Below, one piece after another: positions 34,771-44,659 of a stretch of DNA of 64,000 bases. Under the pieces are notes generated by a model. It was not told the DNA's origin. It did no database searches and was given only the letters and a program-made list of their open reading frames with translations. This stretch comes from Actinomycetes bacterium (GTDB lineage Bacteria > Actinomycetota > Acidimicrobiia > Acidimicrobiales > Palsa-688), in assembly GCA_021838445.1 (NCBI GenBank), contig JAKCDU010000020.1:1-64000 (forward strand), in the 5' to 3' direction. The translations under genes were made by a program, and so were the position numbers. The stretch's first letter is position 1. Each line of letters begins with the position of its first letter.

Positions 34771-37700
34771 TCAGGCCGCCTCCTCCTCGTTGGAGTCCTC
34801 GCCCGTGGGCTCGTCCTCCACCAGGTCCTCGTCGCGCAGTCCCAGGGCGGCGCGCAACTGCTCGGCGTCGAGATCCCCGAGGGTGCTACGGGCAGGCAGG
34901 ACCATCCCGGCGATGCGCCGCTTCCCGGCCACGATCTCCTCGACCTGCTCGTCGACGGTGCCGGGGCACACCAGACGGTGGCACATGACGGTGTTCTGCT
35001 GGCCGATACGCCAGGCCCGGTCCCGGGCCTGGTCCTCGACGGCGGGGTTCCACCACCGGTCGTAGAGCACGACGTGGTTGGCGGCGGTCAGGTTCAGACC
35101 CGAGCCCCCGGCCTTGATGGACAGCACCAGGGCTCCCGCGCCGGTGCCCTGCTGGAACTCGGCGATCAGCTCGTCGCGAACGGTCCGCGACAGGCCGCCG
35201 TGGTAGCAGCCGACCTTGGTGGCGGTGCGCTGGCTCAGATGGGCGGCGAGACGCTCCCCCCAACGGGCGAAGTGGGTGAAGACGAGGATCCGCTCCCCCG
35301 CCGCGAACACGTCGTCGACGATCTCCTCGAGGCGCGACAGCTTGCCCGACCGGCCGACCAGCGTGTCCTGGTCGTCCTCCTCGCCGAGGAACGCCGCCGG
35401 GTGGTCGCAGATCTGCTTCAGCGCGGTGATGGCCGCCAGGACCTGACCCTTGCGCTGGTTGGCGTCGGAGTCGAGACCATTGTCGAGAAGCCGGTTGACG
35501 ACGGCCTGGTAGAGACCGATCTGCTCGGAGGTCATGCTGCAGTGGTCGAGACGGTCGACCTTGTCAGGAAGCTCGGCGGCGATCTCGGGCTCGTTCTTGG
35601 TCCGGCGGAAGATGAGCAGTCCGTTGAGGGCCCGCAGTGCGCTCTCCTCGCTGCGCTGTGGCGGCGCGCCCCGGGCCGCGGCGCCCTCGCCGTCGGCGCC
35701 GTCGGTCTCTCCCCGGGGGGCGACCACCGCGCTGTTACGGGACAGGTTCTCGATGAACGAGCTGCGACCCCCGACCAGCCCCGGGTTGGTCCAGTCGAGG
35801 ATGGCCCACAGGTCGCCGAGGCCGTTCTCCACGGGGGTGCCGGTGAGAGCCAGGCGGCTGTCGGCGGACAGGCGGCGCAGCTCCCGGGCGGTGTCGCTGG
35901 TGTGGTTCTTGATGACCTGCGCCTCGTCGACCACCACCCGCCGCCAGTGCAGAGCCGACAGGGCCTCGATGTCGCGTACCGCGGTGGCGTAGGTGGTGAG
36001 CACCACGTCGGACAGACCGGCCAGCTTGGCGATCGCCTCGCCCTCGGCCCGGCGGGGGCCGTGGTGCAGCGAGACCTTCAGGCTCCTGGTGAAGCGGGCC
36101 GCCTCGGCCGCCCAGTTGCCCAGCACCGCCGGCGGGCAGATGACCAGCGAGGGGCCGTGACCCTTGTCGAGCAGCATGTGGGCCAGCAGGGTCGGGGTCT
36201 TGCCCAGGCCCATGTCCATGGCCAGGCACCCCCCGAGCCCGGCCCGGTCCAGGAAGGCCAGCCACCCGGCGGCCTCGGCCTGGTAGCTGCGCAGCTGGCC
36301 GGCGAAACCGTCGGGGGTGTCGATCGGAGCGGGCGGGTGGCTGGTGGCACCCTTGAGCAGCTCGGCCGCCCAGCCGGTGCCCTCCACCCGCACCGGGCCG
36401 CCCAGGGCGCTGCCTTCCAGGCCGACGGCGTGGCGGATCATCTCCGCCCCCGACATCTGGGTGATGGCCGCCCGCTCGGCCAGCGCCGCCGCGGCCGCGG
36501 TGAGATCGGCCCGGTCGAGATGGACCCAGCGGCCCCTCACCCGGACCAGGGGGGACGCCTCCTTGGCCAGGCGGCTGATCTCGGCGGCGTCGAGCTCGAG
36601 GTCGTCGAAGAGCACCGTCCAGCGGACGTTGGACAGCTGGCGGACGCCGACCTGCGACTCACCGCCGAGGGCCTCGGCGAACAGCCGCAGCTGTGGCGAC
36701 GGACGCCGGCGCGACACCCGTGGCAGGCTCACCTCGAAGCCGGCGGCCTGGAGGGACGGACCGGTCGTGAACATCAGCTCCATGGCCTCGTCGCCGTCGA
36801 GCACGACCTGGCCGCGCCGGGTGCTCGGGCGGCGCAGGGCCGGCACCAGACGCTCCAGCCGCTTGAGCTGGGCTTCCACGTGCTGGGACTTGGTACCCGA
36901 CGACACCACCAGGGCGTGCTCCACGGGCATCGGGTGCTTGTCCACCCCGGTGGCCTCCACGGTGAGCAGCCACCCACCGTGCTGCTCGGGGGGATCGAGC
37001 CGGACGATCAGCCCCACCCGATGGTTGCTCGTCACCGGTGCCGCCCACCGCTTGAGGTCATCGCCGACCTTTCCGGCGGGATCGATGTCGGCGATGAAAG
37101 GCCGCCCGTCCAGGCCCGACAGGAGGGCCTCGGCGATCTCGGTGCGGGTGCCGGCGTGGGGCGGAGCGGCCGGTGCCACCAGGCGCCCGGCCCCGGCCCG
37201 CGAGACGGCGTCCACCACGGCCGAGAGGATGGATCGGGCCGCCGCGTCGGCAGGCGTGGCGTTCTGCAGGCAGGATACCGCCCCGGGCATGCGCACGACC
37301 AGGTCGTGCAGCCTCTCCCGACCGACCAGCGCAGGTACCCAGCGGACCCGGTGACGTCCGCTACCGGGACGGCCCCCCGAGGGGGCGCCCGTCGCCGAGC
37401 GCAGGACCGGAACCATGTGGCCCTGGGCCACCAGCTCGGTGCCCCACAGAGCCACCTCACCCAGCCAGCGCAGGCTGGAACCGACCTCGTCGCCCGCGGC
37501 CCCGGCCCCGATGCCCACCAGCCAGCCCAGCGTCTGGGACAGCGGGGCGCTGCGGGCCTCGACAGTCTCGCCCGAGGGCACCGGGACGGGGGCGTGCTTC
37601 TCCCAGCCGATGCCCGACGCCTCGGCCTTGGCCAGCAGCTCGTCGAGCTCCTCGCTCGCGGCGACCGTCCCCGGGCCACCTCCCCACACCACCACCCGTC

Positions 37701-38136
37701 CCTCGCCCCACGAGGCGTGGAGGCGGGCTGGGCCGCTCGGCATCTCCACCTCGGCCGGCGGCCGGACAGCCTGCGGCCTCCGGCTCTCCACCTCGGCCGG
37801 CTCCGGCCGGGCCGGCCCGTCAGCGGGGAGGTCCGGCGCGTCGATGGTGTCACCGCCGGTCACCCTTGACAGCGCCGCCGCCAACCGCTCCCGCTCCGAG
37901 CGCAGGTCGGCCAGCACCACGTCCCTCAGGTCCCCGGTGAGGCTGGCGGCCGAGCGCAGGCCGTCGTCGGTCTCGTGTATCAGTCGACGCAGTGCCGCGG
38001 CCCAGGCCAGTGGCTGGGCCGTGAGCGCACTGCGCTCGGCTTCTGACGCCCAACCGCCGGCATCAGCGGCGGCTGCTGCCTCTAACGTGATCTGGTTCAG
38101 CTCTCTCTCCACTCGCACCCTGGAGCCACCCGGCAC
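34771..38136 (-). CDS. SNF2-family DNA helicase/translocase
   Basis: 1121 aa. The N-terminal 550 residues match the bacterial SNF2-associated region. ATPase motifs follow: Walker A MDMGLGKT near residue 641, LVICPPAVLGNW, Walker B VVDEAQVIKN near 737, SRLALTGTPVEN, and the second lobe with FTHFARWGERLA, KAGGSGLNL and DQARDRAWRIGQ near 1055. These ATP-driven translocases act on DNA-protein complexes; bacterial members relate to RapA and to the HepA-like helicases. The GTG at 38136 is the longest start; GTG codons 18 and 24 bases later are possible. Confidence 0.9.
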   Translation of the reverse strand: MPGGSRVRVERELNQITLEAAAAADAGGWASEAERSALTAQPLAWAAALRRLIHETDDGLRSAASLTGDLRDVVLADLRSERERLAAALSRVTGGDTIDAPDLPADGPARPEPAEVESRRPQAVRPPAEVEMPSGPARLHASWGEGRVVVWGGGPGTVAASEELDELLAKAEASGIGWEKHAPVPVPSGETVEARSAPLSQTLGWLVGIGAGAAGDEVGSSLRWLGEVALWGTELVAQGHMVPVLRSATGAPSGGRPGSGRHRVRWVPALVGRERLHDLVVRMPGAVSCLQNATPADAAARSILSAVVDAVSRAGAGRLVAPAAPPHAGTRTEIAEALLSGLDGRPFIADIDPAGKVGDDLKRWAAPVTSNHRVGLIVRLDPPEQHGGWLLTVEATGVDKHPMPVEHALVVSSGTKSQHVEAQLKRLERLVPALRRPSTRRGQVVLDGDEAMELMFTTGPSLQAAGFEVSLPRVSRRRPSPQLRLFAEALGGESQVGVRQLSNVRWTVLFDDLELDAAEISRLAKEASPLVRVRGRWVHLDRADLTAAAAALAERAAITQMSGAEMIRHAVGLEGSALGGPVRVEGTGWAAELLKGATSHPPAPIDTPDGFAGQLRSYQAEAAGWLAFLDRAGLGGCLAMDMGLGKTPTLLAHMLLDKGHGPSLVICPPAVLGNWAAEAARFTRSLKVSLHHGPRRAEGEAIAKLAGLSDVVLTTYATAVRDIEALSALHWRRVVVDEAQVIKNHTSDTARELRRLSADSRLALTGTPVENGLGDLWAILDWTNPGLVGGRSSFIENLSRNSAVVAPRGETDGADGEGAAARGAPPQRSEESALRALNGLLIFRRTKNEPEIAAELPDKVDRLDHCSMTSEQIGLYQAVVNRLLDNGLDSDANQRKGQVLAAITALKQICDHPAAFLGEEDDQDTLVGRSGKLSRLEEIVDDVFAAGERILVFTHFARWGERLAAHLSQRTATKVGCYHGGLSRTVRDELIAEFQQGTGAGALVLSIKAGGSGLNLTAANHVVLYDRWWNPAVEDQARDRAWRIGQQNTVMCHRLVCPGTVDEQVEEIVAGKRRIAGMVLPARSTLGDLDAEQLRAALGLRDEDLVEDEPTGEDSNEEEAA

Positions 38137-38462
38137 CGCAGAACCGCGACCGTTACAGGACGCGTCGCCCGACAGTCGGCCCGTCGCCTACACCCGGCTT
38201 CCCAATTTCGTCACCCAACGGCCTTGGAATCGACGGCCAAAGCCCCTTGGTTGAACCTATTCCGGTTTCCTTCCATTCCGGATTTGTCGACCTGCGGGGT
38301 CACGACCCCTTCGAGGCCCGCATCCATCGAGCCGTCTGGGATTCATGTGGCCCCGCCCGGCTCATAGTAGCGCAGGGCGTAGTGGAACAGGTGGTAATGG
38401 TGTCGCCCTGGGCGGGCGGCCGGGACGGGCTGGTGGACGGGCTGGGCGGGAGGGCGGCGGGG
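38137..38462. other. Intergenic region, 326 bp
   Basis: Holds the helicase promoter region and the 3' flank of the epimerase gene. I see no gene, RNA or clear repeat. GC-rich inverted segments near 38400 might end the steroid transcript. Confidence 0.35.
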
Positions 38463-39380
38463 CTAGACGTCGCGCAGAGTGATCTCGGGATGGGAGTTGG
38501 CCACCATCCTCCGCATGCCGTCCTTCCAGTGCACCTCGGCCGGCCCGATCAGCTGCTCCATCAAGCTGGTGTCCACGGCCACGCTGGGCAGGGCCTGCTC
38601 GGTCTCCTCGATGACCGGCTCCTTGCCGACCAGCGACCCGAGGTACCCGCACCACTCCTGGACGCTCACCACGTCGGGACCGGCCCAGTTGACCGTCACC
38701 GCAGGGACGGCGGCCACGCCGAGGAAGCGGGGGATCTGGCGGATGATGTCGTCGCTGTGAATGGGCGAGTAGTAGGAGGGTTCGCCGGGGAGCACCTGGA
38801 TGGGATGGCCGCCGAGGATGCACTCCAGATGAATCGACGGCCACGCCACGGCGTCGCCGTAGGGCACGTTGAGACGGGTGATCACCGTTGGCAGGTCGTA
38901 CAGCCGGGCCGACAGGCGCGCCACCGACTCGGCGGCGATCTTGGAGATGCTGTAGGTGGGCAGCAGGGCCCGGTGATTGTCGCCGAGCGGGTCGCCTTCG
39001 CGCATGCGGTGGGACCCGTTGGGGGCGTACACCCCCGTCGACGAGCAGTGCAGGAAGGCCTTGGCCGACCGGAAGTGACGCATGATGAGGCCGAGGCTCT
39101 CGGCGTTGGACCTCAAGGCGGTGGCGAAATCGTTCGAGTGGGTGACGGCCAGGTTGACCACGTAGTCGACCTCGGTGGGCAGCACAGAGGTGTCGGGGTC
39201 GGACAGGTCGAGGGTGACGGTCTTGACGCCGGCCTCCTCTAGAGCCGCCTTGGCCGCCTGATTGTTGAACCGGGCCACACCCCAGACCTCGTTGTCGGCG
39301 GCCAGACTGTGGATCACGGGGGTCGCCACCATGCCGGTGGCCCCCAGTACGACGACTCTCTGACCGGACAGCTTGTCCAT
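38463..39380 (-). CDS. NAD(P)-dependent epimerase/dehydratase family protein
   Basis: 305 aa extended SDR. Rossmann motif GATGMVATPVIHSL, active-site set S in HCSSTGVYA and YSISK near residue 145, and the RLNVPYGD block after it. The substrate is not evident. As the last gene of a transcript starting with the FadE26/FadE27-like pair it may act on a steroid intermediate, in the manner of 3-beta-HSD-like enzymes. Confidence 0.8.
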   Translation of the reverse strand: MDKLSGQRVVVLGATGMVATPVIHSLAADNEVWGVARFNNQAAKAALEEAGVKTVTLDLSDPDTSVLPTEVDYVVNLAVTHSNDFATALRSNAESLGLIMRHFRSAKAFLHCSSTGVYAPNGSHRMREGDPLGDNHRALLPTYSISKIAAESVARLSARLYDLPTVITRLNVPYGDAVAWPSIHLECILGGHPIQVLPGEPSYYSPIHSDDIIRQIPRFLGVAAVPAVTVNWAGPDVVSVQEWCGYLGSLVGKEPVIEETEQALPSVAVDTSLMEQLIGPAEVHWKDGMRRMVANSHPEITLRDV

Positions 39381-40499
39381 TTAGACGGTCTCCTCTGCCA
39401 TTAGGGCGCCGAGGCGCAAAAGGTTGGGCGTGGCCCCGCCGAGGGTCAACTCGAGCTGCTTGGCCGCCAGGAAGTAGCGGTGCAGGGGATACGAGCGGTC
39501 CACTCCGAGCCCGCCGTGGAGGTGCTGGGCGGCGTGAACGACCCGCTGGCCTCCGTCGGCAGCCCAGAACTTGGCTATGGCGACGTGCTCCTCGGCGGGC
39601 AGCCCCGCCGAGATCCTCCAGGCCGCCTGGCGGGCCGTGATACCGACCGCCTCGGTGTCCACGTAGGCGTCCGCCGCCCGCTGCCCCACCGCCTGGAAGC
39701 TGGCAATGGGCCGATCGAACTGCTTGCGGGTCACGGCGTATCCCGCCGTCAGCTTGAGCGCCGCCTGGCAGGTACCGGCCATCAGCGAGCACAGGCCCGA
39801 GGTGGCCCGCGGGCGCAGCCAGGCCAGTACGGCCTTTCCGCCCTCGGGATCGCCGAGCACCGCCTCGGGACCGACCCGCACGCCGTTCAGCTCCAGGCGC
39901 GCTTCGGGCACGTCAGTGGTGGTCATCTCGGCGGACACCTCCACTCCGTCGGACGCGGCCTCGACGAGGAACACCCCGACGGCATCGCCGACGCGCGCCG
40001 GCACCAGGACGGTCCCGGCCAGAGTGCCAGCCGGCACGCAGATCTTGGTCCCGTCGAGGACCCAGCCTCCATCGACGGCGCGGGCCGTGGTCAGAGGTTG
40101 CTCCGGCTCGGTGCCGACCTCCACCAGCGCCGCGGTCAGGACGAGCTCGCCGGTCACCGCCGGCCGCAGGAGGCGCTGCTTCTGCTCCTCCGACCCGAAC
40201 TCGACCACGGGGAGAGCGCCGAGCACCAGCGCCGCCCACAGAGGGACCGGGGCGGCGGCCCGACCGGCCTCTTCGAGCAGAACCGACAGTTCAGCAAAGC
40301 CGAGCCCGCTGCCCCCGTAGGCCTCGGGCACGGCCAGGCCGAGCAGGTTGGCCTCAGCCAGAGCCGCCCACAGCTGCCGGTCGATACCTTCCCCGCCGGC
40401 GGTCACCTCCTGGCGCCTCTCGTCGCTCAGGTGTCCTTCGAACAGCTTCGCGGCCGCCTCGACTACGGCGGCCTGCTCCTCCGACAATGAGAAATCCAC
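39381..40499 (-). CDS. Acyl-CoA dehydrogenase, FadE27-like beta subunit
   Basis: 372 aa. ACAD fold with LLGLAVPEAYGGSGLGFAE near residue 55, RKQFDRPIASFQAVG near 240 and HLHGGLGVDRSYPLHRYF near 330. Resembles FadE27 (ChsE5) of Mycobacterium, which forms a heterotetramer with FadE26 to desaturate C26 steroid side-chain CoA esters. The pairing with the FadE26-like gene directly upstream supports this. Immediately followed by the epimerase. Confidence 0.82.
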   Translation of the reverse strand: MDFSLSEEQAAVVEAAAKLFEGHLSDERRQEVTAGGEGIDRQLWAALAEANLLGLAVPEAYGGSGLGFAELSVLLEEAGRAAAPVPLWAALVLGALPVVEFGSEEQKQRLLRPAVTGELVLTAALVEVGTEPEQPLTTARAVDGGWVLDGTKICVPAGTLAGTVLVPARVGDAVGVFLVEAASDGVEVSAEMTTTDVPEARLELNGVRVGPEAVLGDPEGGKAVLAWLRPRATSGLCSLMAGTCQAALKLTAGYAVTRKQFDRPIASFQAVGQRAADAYVDTEAVGITARQAAWRISAGLPAEEHVAIAKFWAADGGQRVVHAAQHLHGGLGVDRSYPLHRYFLAAKQLELTLGGATPNLLRLGALMAEETV

Positions 40500-40525
40500 G
40501 ATGCTGGCTCCTCGCGTCCAGTTCC

Positions 40526-41701
40526 TCAGCGGGAGGCCCGGGGAAACCCGAGCCCGAACATGGCAATGAGATCCCGCTGGATCTCATTGGTGCCCCCACC
40601 GAAGGTGAGGATCAGGGTGCTGCGGTAGACCCGCTCGAGCCGGGCGTGCAGCACGGCGTCGGGTGACCCGTCCTTCAGGTAGGCCCGCTCGCCGATGATC
40701 TCCATCAGCACCCGGTAGGCCTCGAGGTAGAACTCGGTGCCGAAGACCTTGATGCTCGACGCGTCGGCGGCGTCCAGATGGCCCTGGGTGGCGGTCCAGG
40801 CCACCTTCCAGTTCATCAGACGCAGGTACTCGAGCCGGGCCCGCAGACGGGCCAGGTTCACCTGTACCCATTCCTGGTCGATGACCCGCCGGCCGTCGGC
40901 CAGCTTGGTCTCCTGGGCCCAGCGCTGGACATCGACGAGGTGTCGGTCGATCACCCCCGACGAGCACAACGTCACCCGCTCGTGGTTCAGCTGGTTGGTT
41001 ATGAGACCCCAGCCCTCGTTCTCCTTGCCCACCAGGCAACTGGCCGGGATGCGCATGTCGTCGAAGAAGGTGTGGTTGATGTCGTGCTCCGACAGGAGGC
41101 TCATGGGCTGGATGCTCAGACCGGGGGTGTCCATCGGGACACAGAACATCGAGATGCCCTTGTGCTTCTTGGCATCGGGATCGGTCCGGGCAGCCAGCCA
41201 GATGTAGTCGGCACCCCCGGCCAGGCTGGTGAAGATCTTCTGACCGTTGACCACGTACTCGTCGCCGTCCCGGATGGCCGTGGTCTTCAGGTTGGCCAGG
41301 TCGGTGCCGGCGCTCGGCTCGGTGTAGCCGATGCAGAAGTGGATCTCGCCTTTGAGGATGCCCGGAATGAAGAAGTCCTGCTGCTCCTTGGACCCGAACT
41401 GGCGGATGGTCGGTCCCACGCTGTTGATGGTGAGCATGGGTACGGGGGCACCGGCGCGCATCGACTCGTCGAACCAGACGAACTGCTCGATGGCGGTGAA
41501 CCCGCGACCTCCCCACTCCTCGGGCCACCCGACTCCCAGCCAGCCGTCCGCGCCCATCTGGCGGACCACCCGCCGCATGGTCTCGCCGACCCCCTTGGAG
41601 TCGGCCAGATCGGCCTCGACCTCTGGGGTCAGCAGCTCGGCGTAATAGGCCCGCAGCTCCTGGCGCAGGCGCTCCTGTTCCTCGGTGTATCCGATGTACA
41701 C
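40526..41701 (-). CDS. Acyl-CoA dehydrogenase, FadE26-like alpha subunit
   Basis: 391 aa. Close in remembered sequence to FadE26 (ChsE4): VGWPEEWGGRGFTAIEQ, the INSVGPTI block, YTEPSAGTDLANLKTTAI, LITNQLNHERVTL, and the FAD-binding tail LTFGGGTNEIQRDLIAM. Together with the next gene it should introduce the first double bond in the cholesterol-type side chain. A near-perfect KstR-type operator lies about 35 bp upstream. Confidence 0.87.
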   Translation of the reverse strand: MYIGYTEEQERLRQELRAYYAELLTPEVEADLADSKGVGETMRRVVRQMGADGWLGVGWPEEWGGRGFTAIEQFVWFDESMRAGAPVPMLTINSVGPTIRQFGSKEQQDFFIPGILKGEIHFCIGYTEPSAGTDLANLKTTAIRDGDEYVVNGQKIFTSLAGGADYIWLAARTDPDAKKHKGISMFCVPMDTPGLSIQPMSLLSEHDINHTFFDDMRIPASCLVGKENEGWGLITNQLNHERVTLCSSGVIDRHLVDVQRWAQETKLADGRRVIDQEWVQVNLARLRARLEYLRLMNWKVAWTATQGHLDAADASSIKVFGTEFYLEAYRVLMEIIGERAYLKDGSPDAVLHARLERVYRSTLILTFGGGTNEIQRDLIAMFGLGFPRASR

Positions 41702-41732
41702 GTTCGCCCTCCCTTTCCCTATCTGAACATTA

Positions 41733-41746
41733 CAGAACGTGTTCTA
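41733..41746. promoter_or_regulatory. KstR-like operator before the fadE26-type gene
   Basis: CAGAACGTGTTCTA contains the palindrome AGAAC-GT-GTTCT and fits the mycobacterial KstR motif TnnAACnnGTTnnA at all but one end base. KstR represses upper cholesterol catabolism genes until a steroid-CoA binds it. The site lies 33-45 bp before the FadE26-like start, where a repressor would act. Confidence 0.65.
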
Positions 41747-41787
41747 GTTTCGCCAGGACACGACCCGGCGTCCGGCCCCGATCCAGC

Positions 41788-42552
41788 TCAGAGGGTCATG
41801 CCGCCGTCCATGAGGACCACCGATCCGGTCATGTAGTGGGCCTCGTCGGATCCCATGTAGGCGTACAGCGACGCCAGGTCCTCGGGACGGCAGAAGCCAG
41901 TCGGCGTCACGTAGCGCATGATGCGGGAGAAGTCGCCGCCTTCGGGGAGCTGGGAGAAGTCCTTCATGATGGGCGTCTCCACCCCGCCGGGGGCGATGGC
42001 GTTCACCCTCAGCTTGCGGTCGAGGTACTCGAGCGCCAACGCCTTGGTGAGCATCACCACCCCGCCCTTGGAGGCACAGTAGGCCGCCTGCCACGGTTGG
42101 GCGAACAGGCCGGAAGTGGAGGCCGTGTTCAGGATCACGCCGCCCCGGTCGAGCATGTGGGGCAGCACGGCCTGGGCCACCAGCCATGTACCGGTGAGGT
42201 TCACGTCGATGATCCTCTGCCAGTCCTCGGGGGCCATCTCGGTGCTGTTGTAATAGCGGCCGATGCCGGCGATGTTGCACAGCACGTCGGTCGGCCCGTA
42301 AAGGCCCACGGCGGCCTCCACGGCGGCCCGCACCTGCTCCACGTCCGACACGTCACAGCTCACCGCGGTGGCCGTGCCCCCCGCCCCGGCGATCTGTTCC
42401 ACCAGGTCCGAGAGGGGTTCGGCGGCACGGTCCAGGCAGGCCACCCGGGCCCCCTCGGCGGCCAGGCGCAGGGCGGTGGCCCGGCCGATGCCCGAAGCCG
42501 CTCCGGTCACTATGACGGACTTGCCCACGTATCGGTCCATCGGGGCGCTCAC
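41788..42552 (-). CDS. Short-chain dehydrogenase/reductase
   Basis: 254 aa classical SDR: TGAASGIG cofactor motif, NIAG, catalytic Ser in NTASTSG and YCASK. In this cluster a 3-hydroxyacyl-CoA or hydroxysteroid substrate is likely, comparable to the hydroxysteroid dehydrogenases near fadE26 in Mycobacterium, but the sequence does not identify it. GTG 42552 overlaps the P450 stop by 4 bases; ATG 42540 is an alternative. Confidence 0.87.
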   Translation of the reverse strand: MSAPMDRYVGKSVIVTGAASGIGRATALRLAAEGARVACLDRAAEPLSDLVEQIAGAGGTATAVSCDVSDVEQVRAAVEAAVGLYGPTDVLCNIAGIGRYYNSTEMAPEDWQRIIDVNLTGTWLVAQAVLPHMLDRGGVILNTASTSGLFAQPWQAAYCASKGGVVMLTKALALEYLDRKLRVNAIAPGGVETPIMKDFSQLPEGGDFSRIMRYVTPTGFCRPEDLASLYAYMGSDEAHYMTGSVVLMDGGMTL

Positions 42553-43754
42553 CGGTACCTCACGGGCAGTTCCTTGATGCCATTGAGCCATCCCGACCGC
42601 AACCGGCGGGCCGGGCCCGCGGCGCTGATGTCGGGCATGTGGTCGGCTATGGCGTTGAACATCAGGTTGATCTCCATCCTGGCCAGATTGGCCCCGAGGC
42701 AGTAATGCGGACCGCCACCACCGAATCCGAGGTGCGGGTTGGGGTCCCGGCCGATGTCGAACGAGTAAGGGTCGTCGAACACCTCCGGATCGAAGTTGGC
42801 CGCGCTGTAGCACAGGCCGACCCGCTGGAAAGCCTTGATGTCGGCTCCCCCGACGGAGGTGTCCTGCAGGGCGGTGCGCTGGAACACGATCACCGGGGTG
42901 GCCCAACGGACCACCTCGTCGGCGGTGGTGGCCGGACGCTCGGCCTTGTAGCGCTCCCACTGCTCGGGGAACCGGAAGAACCCCATCATCCCGTGGGTGA
43001 GGGCGTTGCGAGTCGTCTCGTTGCCGGCCACAGCCAGCAGCAGTACGAAGAAGGCGAACTCGTCGGTGGTGAGGCCGCGGTCCTCCAGGTCGGCGGTCAC
43101 CAGCTTGGTGACGATGTCGTCCCTTGGTGTGGCCGCCCGCTCCTGGCCTAGCGCCATGGCGTAGTTGATGAGCTCGGCCGAGGCCACCGCCGGGTCGATC
43201 TCGTACTCGGGGTCGTCGTAGGCGATCATCTGGTTGGACCAGTCGAAGATGCGCCGGCGGTCCTCCTGGGGCACCCCGAGCAGTTCGGCGATGGCCTGGA
43301 GGGGCAGCTCGCAGGCCACCTCCGTGACGAAATCCCCGCCGTCCTTCTTCGCCGCCTCGGCGGCGATCCGCTCAGCCCGTTCGGCGAGCGCGCCCTCGAT
43401 CATCCGGATGGCCCGGGGGGTGAAGCCCCGGTTGACTATGCGTCGGAGCTTGGTGTGATCGGGCGGGTCGACGTTGATCATCATGACCCGCTGCATCTCG
43501 ACGTCCTCGCGGGTCATGCCCTCGGCGAAGCGAACGATGGCCCCGTTCTGCCAGCTCGAGAAGACCTCCGGGTGCACCGAGACCTCACGCACGTCGGCGT
43601 GGCGGGTGAGCAGCCAGAATCCCCCGTCGTCGAAGCCGAAGCCGGACGGCTGGGAGTTCCACCAGACCGGCTCGGTGGCCCGCAGCTGGTCGAGCTGCTC
43701 CATCGGGACGGCCTGTTGCACCAGGTCCGGGTCGGTCAGGTCGATGTGCTTCAT
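42549..43754 (-). CDS. Cytochrome P450, CYP125-like steroid C26-monooxygenase
   Basis: 401 aa. Heme motif FGGGGPHYCLGANLAR near residue 345 with Cys ligand, I-helix AVAGNETTRN, ExxR in DEVVRWATP. Long stretches recall CYP125: DDGGFWLLTRHADV, RGFTPRAI, ELPLQAIAELLGVPQEDR, and the C-terminal RLRSGWLNGIK. CYP125 oxidises the terminal methyl of cholestenone to start side-chain degradation. No ferredoxin gene lies next to it, so electrons come from elsewhere. ATG 43754 starts just before the conserved region. Confidence 0.88.
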   Translation of the reverse strand: MKHIDLTDPDLVQQAVPMEQLDQLRATEPVWWNSQPSGFGFDDGGFWLLTRHADVREVSVHPEVFSSWQNGAIVRFAEGMTREDVEMQRVMMINVDPPDHTKLRRIVNRGFTPRAIRMIEGALAERAERIAAEAAKKDGGDFVTEVACELPLQAIAELLGVPQEDRRRIFDWSNQMIAYDDPEYEIDPAVASAELINYAMALGQERAATPRDDIVTKLVTADLEDRGLTTDEFAFFVLLLAVAGNETTRNALTHGMMGFFRFPEQWERYKAERPATTADEVVRWATPVIVFQRTALQDTSVGGADIKAFQRVGLCYSAANFDPEVFDDPYSFDIGRDPNPHLGFGGGGPHYCLGANLARMEINLMFNAIADHMPDISAAGPARRLRSGWLNGIKELPVRYR

Positions 43755-43785
43755 CTGTGCCTTCTCCAGGGTTCGGGCCGGGCTG

Positions 43786-44586
43786 TCACCGGCGCTTGAA
43801 GTCGGGGACCCTCTTCTCCGAGAACGCCTTGGGACCTTCCTTGGCGTCCTCGGAGGCGAACACGGCTTGGCCGCGGGGCCACTCGTCGGCAAAGGCCTCG
43901 GCCTCGGTCATACCCCCGGTGCTGCGGATGGTCTGCAGGACCGCTTCGACGGCCAGCGGGCCGTTGAGGCTGATCTGGGCGGCGATCTCCTTGGCCTTGC
44001 CCAACGCCTGGCCGTCGGGGACGACGTGGCCGATCAGCCCCAGCTGCTTGGCCTCGGCGGCGGTGATGTGCTTGCCGGTGAGGAGGATCTCGGCGGCTGC
44101 CGTGTAGGGGATCTGGCGGGGCAGCCGCACCGCTGAGCCGGCCATCGGGTACAACGACCACCGCACCTCCGATACCCCGAATCGGGCGCTCTCGCCGGCT
44201 ACCCGGATGTCGGTTCCGAGCAATATCTCCGTGCCGCCGGCGATGGCGACGCCCTCGACGGCGGCGATGATGGGCTTCAAGGGACGCTCGATCTTCAGAA
44301 ATCCCTTCCACGGGATGTCCGGGTCGGCCGCGGTCTTCTCGGCGGCGTCGGCCCGGGCGTCCTCCTCGTCGGCGAGCCCGGCCATGGCCTTGAGGTCGGC
44401 GCCCGACGAAAAGTTCCCGCCGGCCCCCGTGAGGATGATGCAGCGCACGTCGTCGTCGGCCATGGCCTCGGCGTAGGCCTCGACCAGGGTCACGAGCATG
44501 GTTCCCGTGAAGGCGTTCAGCCGCTTGGGCCGGTTGAGCGTGAGGATCATGGTGTGGGCGTCGCGCTCCACGATTATCTGGGGCAT
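43786..44586 (-). CDS. Enoyl-CoA hydratase, EchA19-like
   Basis: 266 aa crotonase. Oxyanion-hole motifs [11 protein letters not shown] near residue 62 and [27 protein letters not shown] near 115. The run [19 protein letters not shown] and [22 protein letters not shown] recall EchA19, the hydratase for the C24 steroid enoyl-CoA. Clustered with P450 and FadE genes of the same pathway. Confidence 0.87.
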   Translation of the reverse strand: MPQIIVERDAHTMILTLNRPKRLNAFTGTMLVTLVEAYAEAMADDDVRCIILTGAGGNFSSGADLKAMAGLADEEDARADAAEKTAADPDIPWKGFLKIERPLKPIIAAVEGVAIAGGTEILLGTDIRVAGESARFGVSEVRWSLYPMAGSAVRLPRQIPYTAAAEILLTGKHITAAEAKQLGLIGHVVPDGQALGKAKEIAAQISLNGPLAVEAVLQTIRSTGGMTEAEAFADEWPRGQAVFASEDAKEGPKAFSEKRVPDFKRR

Positions 44587-44659
44587 GGCTTCCTTTCCTG
44601 AAAGAGGGTCCGGTCCCGAGAGAGGGTCCGGACCCTGAGGGGGCTCCGGCGCGAGATGG

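Noticed and set aside
34978-37869. 963-codon forward frame opposite the SNF2 gene
   Set aside because: Antisense of the helicase; no recognisable motif and shadow-like composition.
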